A stretch of 18,046 bases of DNA from an uncultured Bacilli bacterium (GTDB lineage: Bacteria; Bacillota_I; Bacilli_A; RF39; UBA660): the NCBI GenBank assembly GCA_944363805.1, contig CALVVH010000026.1:1-18046 (forward strand), read 5' to 3'. This document shows positions 16,271-18,046 of this stretch, one piece after another (position 1 is the first letter of the stretch; every line of letters begins with the position of its first letter). Under the pieces are notes generated by a model. The model was not told the origin of the DNA and did not search any database. It saw only the letters and a list, made by a program, of their open reading frames with translations. A program made the translations under genes and the position numbers.

Positions 16271-17025
16271 ATTTCACTTCTCCTACGTTTTCTTACTACA
16301 ACCACTACTATTCCCCCGGCGACTACAACAAGAACTATACCGCCTGCAATAAATGCAACTTTATGTTCCTTGATGAAGTCAAATATTGCTTCATACCATG
16401 CTTTATCTTCTTTAGGTGTCTCTTCTCTTTCTGTCTTTTCTATTTCATCGAGTACCCTTTCGGAAAATTCCGTAAATTCAACTTGGTCAAAAAATACATA
16501 TCTTTGACATAGGTAATAATCTGGAACCTTACCGCAAATGGCATAAGTTGAATAATCATTATATCTTGGCAACGAAACTCGAAGAGTTTTTAATAAAGTT
16601 CCTTCACAACCAGTTGTTGCTGATGAATATATTTCAATAGTGTATGTCGTCAGTTCTCCAATTGTTTGCCATTCTATTGAAATATTTCCATTATTGGTAT
16701 CAGCATAATTATAAGTTACCGTTTCTCCAGTATAACTATTGGTTACTTCAGCATAGACGTTTTCAGTTATATTTAAAATATTTACTTGGAAAACTTCTTC
16801 GGTTGCAACATAAGTGTCTTCTTCTTCAGTTCCCAGTACAGCATCTGGCAGGTCAACAGTTCCTGGATCCAGTTCTATAATTTTCACTTCATAGTTAGCA
16901 GTTATGTTCGATACCTCATTATTTAACTGGGCCCGTTCTTCATAACTGCATGTAGCAGCACTTGTTGTTGTTAAGAATAATCCAAAAGTTAATATAGAAA
17001 ATAATAAGTATTTACATTTAGACAT
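16267..17025 (-). CDS. Secreted membrane-anchored Ig-like protein, first gene of the operon
   Basis: A protein of 252 residues. A signal peptide (about 1-23, ending TTTSAA) precedes an extracellular part rich in beta pattern (NILNITENVYAEVTN, TYTIEIYSSATTGCEG), probably an Ig-like domain, with several cysteines (CSYEE, GCEG, ICGK, LCQ). An acidic helical stretch and one C-terminal membrane helix (about 223-243) follow, then RKRRRSEI as a cytoplasmic stop-transfer tail. There is no LPxTG. Its stop overlaps the start of the giant Cys-rich protein (ATGA), so the two are likely translated together. Because the large protein lacks an anchor, this one may hold it at the membrane. AGGTG is 5 bases before the ATG; the promoter lies just upstream at 17047-17075. 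Confidence 0.85.
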   Translation of the reverse strand: MSKCKYLLFSILTFGLFLTTTSAATCSYEERAQLNNEVSNITANYEVKIIELDPGTVDLPDAVLGTEEEDTYVATEEVFQVNILNITENVYAEVTNSYTGETVTYNYADTNNGNISIEWQTIGELTTYTIEIYSSATTGCEGTLLKTLRVSLPRYNDYSTYAICGKVPDYYLCQRYVFFDQVEFTEFSERVLDEIEKTEREETPKEDKAWYEAIFDFIKEHKVAFIAGGIVLVVVAGGIVVVVVRKRRRSEI

Positions 17026-17046
17026 TTCGACACCTACCTATGATTT

Positions 17047-17075
17047 AGTTTACCATATAAAGCATTTTTTTTCAA
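17047..17075 (-). promoter_or_regulatory. Main promoter of the Tad-like operon
   Basis: On the minus strand TTGAAA (17075-17070), 17 bases, then TAAACT (17052-17047), with TGG making an extended -10. The leader would be only about 15 bases. The -35 box is 7 bases from the -35 box of the divergent promoter at 17083-17111. Confidence 0.6.
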
Positions 17076-17082
17076 TTAGAAA

Positions 17083-17111
17083 TTGCCTATAATTATTAAT
17101 TGTGGTATCAT
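17083..17111 (+). promoter_or_regulatory. Promoter of the metallophosphoesterase-like gene
   Basis: TTGCCT (17083-17088), 17 bases, then TATCAT (17106-17111) preceded by TGG, an extended -10. It is back to back with the Tad-like operon promoter, so one bound regulator could affect both. Confidence 0.6.
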
Positions 17112-17142
17112 TTATTTAATGATTAATGATACGGAGGCGGAT

Positions 17143-17964
17143 ATGAAAAAGTTACTATTAGTATTTTTGTTACTAATTATTTCATTAGTCATATATGCGC
17201 GTTTTATAAATACTAGTGGTTTTAAAGTTGTGGAACAGGCAATTCCAATTGCTAATTTGCCACAATCTTTTGAAGGTTTCAAAATCATTCAATTTTCTGA
17301 TTTGTTGCTAGGATCAACCAAAGATGTGGATGACTTGGAAAATATTATAACACAAATTAACGAATTGCGACCGGATATTATTGTTTTCACCGGAGATTTA
17401 ATATATAAAGATTATGAAATAAGCGATGAAGAAGTAGAAGAAGTCAAAAATTACTTCAGTCAGTTAGATTGTACTTTATACAAATACGCTGTTATTGGTG
17501 ATAATGATAACGCTAATTTGGATTTATATAAAGAAATAATCAACGACAGTGGTTTTATACTATTAGATGACCAATCAAATTATATTTTTTATGGAGATAT
17601 CTTACCAATAAAACTTACAGGTATAACAAATATAGATAAATTAACTACAGCTTTATATATTGCTGATGAATTAGATACTATTTATAATATAGTTTTAACG
17701 CATGAGCCCGATAATATTGAAGCGATAGCTGAGCACGATGTCGATTTGGTATTGGCTGGTCATTCGCTTTTAGGACAAATAAGAATACCTTTTTTTGGAG
17801 GAGTTATCAAAAAAGCTGGTGCTAATATATATATAGATAAGCATTATACAATCGGTAATACAGAACTTTATGTATCAAGCGGTCTAGGAACTGATAACAA
17901 TATCACTTTTAGACTATTTAATAAACCTAGTATAAATTTGTATAGATTACAAAGACAAGAATAG
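17143..17964 (+). CDS. Metallophosphoesterase-like protein with degraded metal site
   Basis: A protein of 273 residues of the calcineurin-like, YkuE/YaeI-type group: an N-terminal membrane anchor (about 3-20) and an external domain. Motifs in order: FSDLLLG (51-57), where D-x-H would be normal but L55 replaces His; FTGDLI (82-87), intact; IGDND (118-122), where GNHD is expected; LTHEPD (185-190), intact; and AGHSLLGQ (205-212), where the usual GHxHGGQ has lost its second His (L209). The C-terminus (LYVSSGLGT, RLFNKPSINLYRL) is typical of the group. With several metal ligands missing, activity is doubtful, though the frame is intact and the expression signals are good. The ATG at 17143 is chosen because GGAGG (17133-17137) is 5 bases upstream; the frame is open 20 codons further but without such a site. 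YkuE-type enzymes act on lipid or cell-surface phosphoesters; here a substrate cannot be named. Confidence 0.85.
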   Translation: MKKLLLVFLLLIISLVIYARFINTSGFKVVEQAIPIANLPQSFEGFKIIQFSDLLLGSTKDVDDLENIITQINELRPDIIVFTGDLIYKDYEISDEEVEEVKNYFSQLDCTLYKYAVIGDNDNANLDLYKEIINDSGFILLDDQSNYIFYGDILPIKLTGITNIDKLTTALYIADELDTIYNIVLTHEPDNIEAIAEHDVDLVLAGHSLLGQIRIPFFGGVIKKAGANIYIDKHYTIGNTELYVSSGLGTDNNITFRLFNKPSINLYRLQRQE

Positions 17965-17970
17965 AAAAAG

Positions 17971-18010
17971 GGGCTGTCGTGAAACAAAATGATTTACGAT
18001 AGCCCTTGTT
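17971..18010 (+). terminator. Terminator after the metallophosphoesterase-like gene
   Basis: GGGCTGTCGT (17971-17980) pairs with ACGATAGCCC (17996-18005) with one G-T pair, extendable by about 3 pairs. TTGTTTCTT follows. It begins 6 bases after the stop codon. The T-run is interrupted, so efficiency is uncertain. Confidence 0.7.
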
Positions 18011-18046
18011 TCTTGAATTTATGCGATATTATAATTTATAAAAAAG

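Overview
The window is AT-rich (about one third G+C by eye) and looks like a low-GC, single-membrane Firmicutes/Bacilli genome, probably an uncultivated gut-type lineage of the Erysipelotrichales/RF39 kind. That placement is inference from composition and gene style. AAAGGAGG-type ribosome binding sites and sigma-A-like promoters with 17-base spacers support it. TGA is used as a stop (in an ATGA start/stop overlap), so the code is the standard bacterial one rather than the mycoplasma code.

Layout. 93-1747 (+): a promoter, a 509-residue membrane-tethered extracellular protein with a 35-residue asparagine run, and a terminator. 1748-2395: no intact gene; it holds hairpins, a perfect 16-bp inverted repeat that should terminate in both directions, and a possible transposase remnant. 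2396-4228 (-): a 610-residue surface protein with an N-terminal membrane segment and a TasA/camelysin-like start. 4429-17075 (-): a compact run of 15 genes, about 12.6 kb, ending in a strong terminator. 17083-18010 (+): a divergently transcribed metallophosphoesterase-like protein with damaged metal motifs, then a terminator.

The 15-gene run is a Tad/Flp-type (type IVc-like) pilus or secretion cluster in a single-membrane cell. In transcription order it encodes: a signal-peptide protein with a C-terminal membrane anchor; an 1171-residue Cys-rich secreted protein with a thioester-domain-like N-terminus; a single-pass pseudopilin-like protein; two tandem CpaB/RcpC-like SAF proteins; the CpaF/TadA ATPase; TadB; TadC; two six-cysteine Flp-like pilins; two TadE-like pseudopilins; a CpaE/TadZ-like protein with a ruined Walker A; and two paralogous small two-helix membrane proteins that resemble TrbC/VirB2 pilins. 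I infer that CpaF and TadB/TadC power assembly at the membrane, that the Flp-like and TadE-like proteins form the filament and its minor subunits, that the SAF pair lies outside the membrane, and that the large Cys-rich protein is the exposed adhesin or tip. No prepilin peptidase, secretin, sortase or thiol oxidase is encoded here, so these would have to be elsewhere or absent.

Transcription looks modular. One promoter precedes the whole run (17047-17075), a near-consensus promoter precedes the two Flp-like pilins (7840-7868), and a third precedes the last VirB2-like gene (4860-4888). The abundant subunits could therefore be made in excess over the machinery. Several genes are duplicated in tandem (SAF, Flp-like, TadE-like, VirB2-like), which is the most distinctive feature of the locus.
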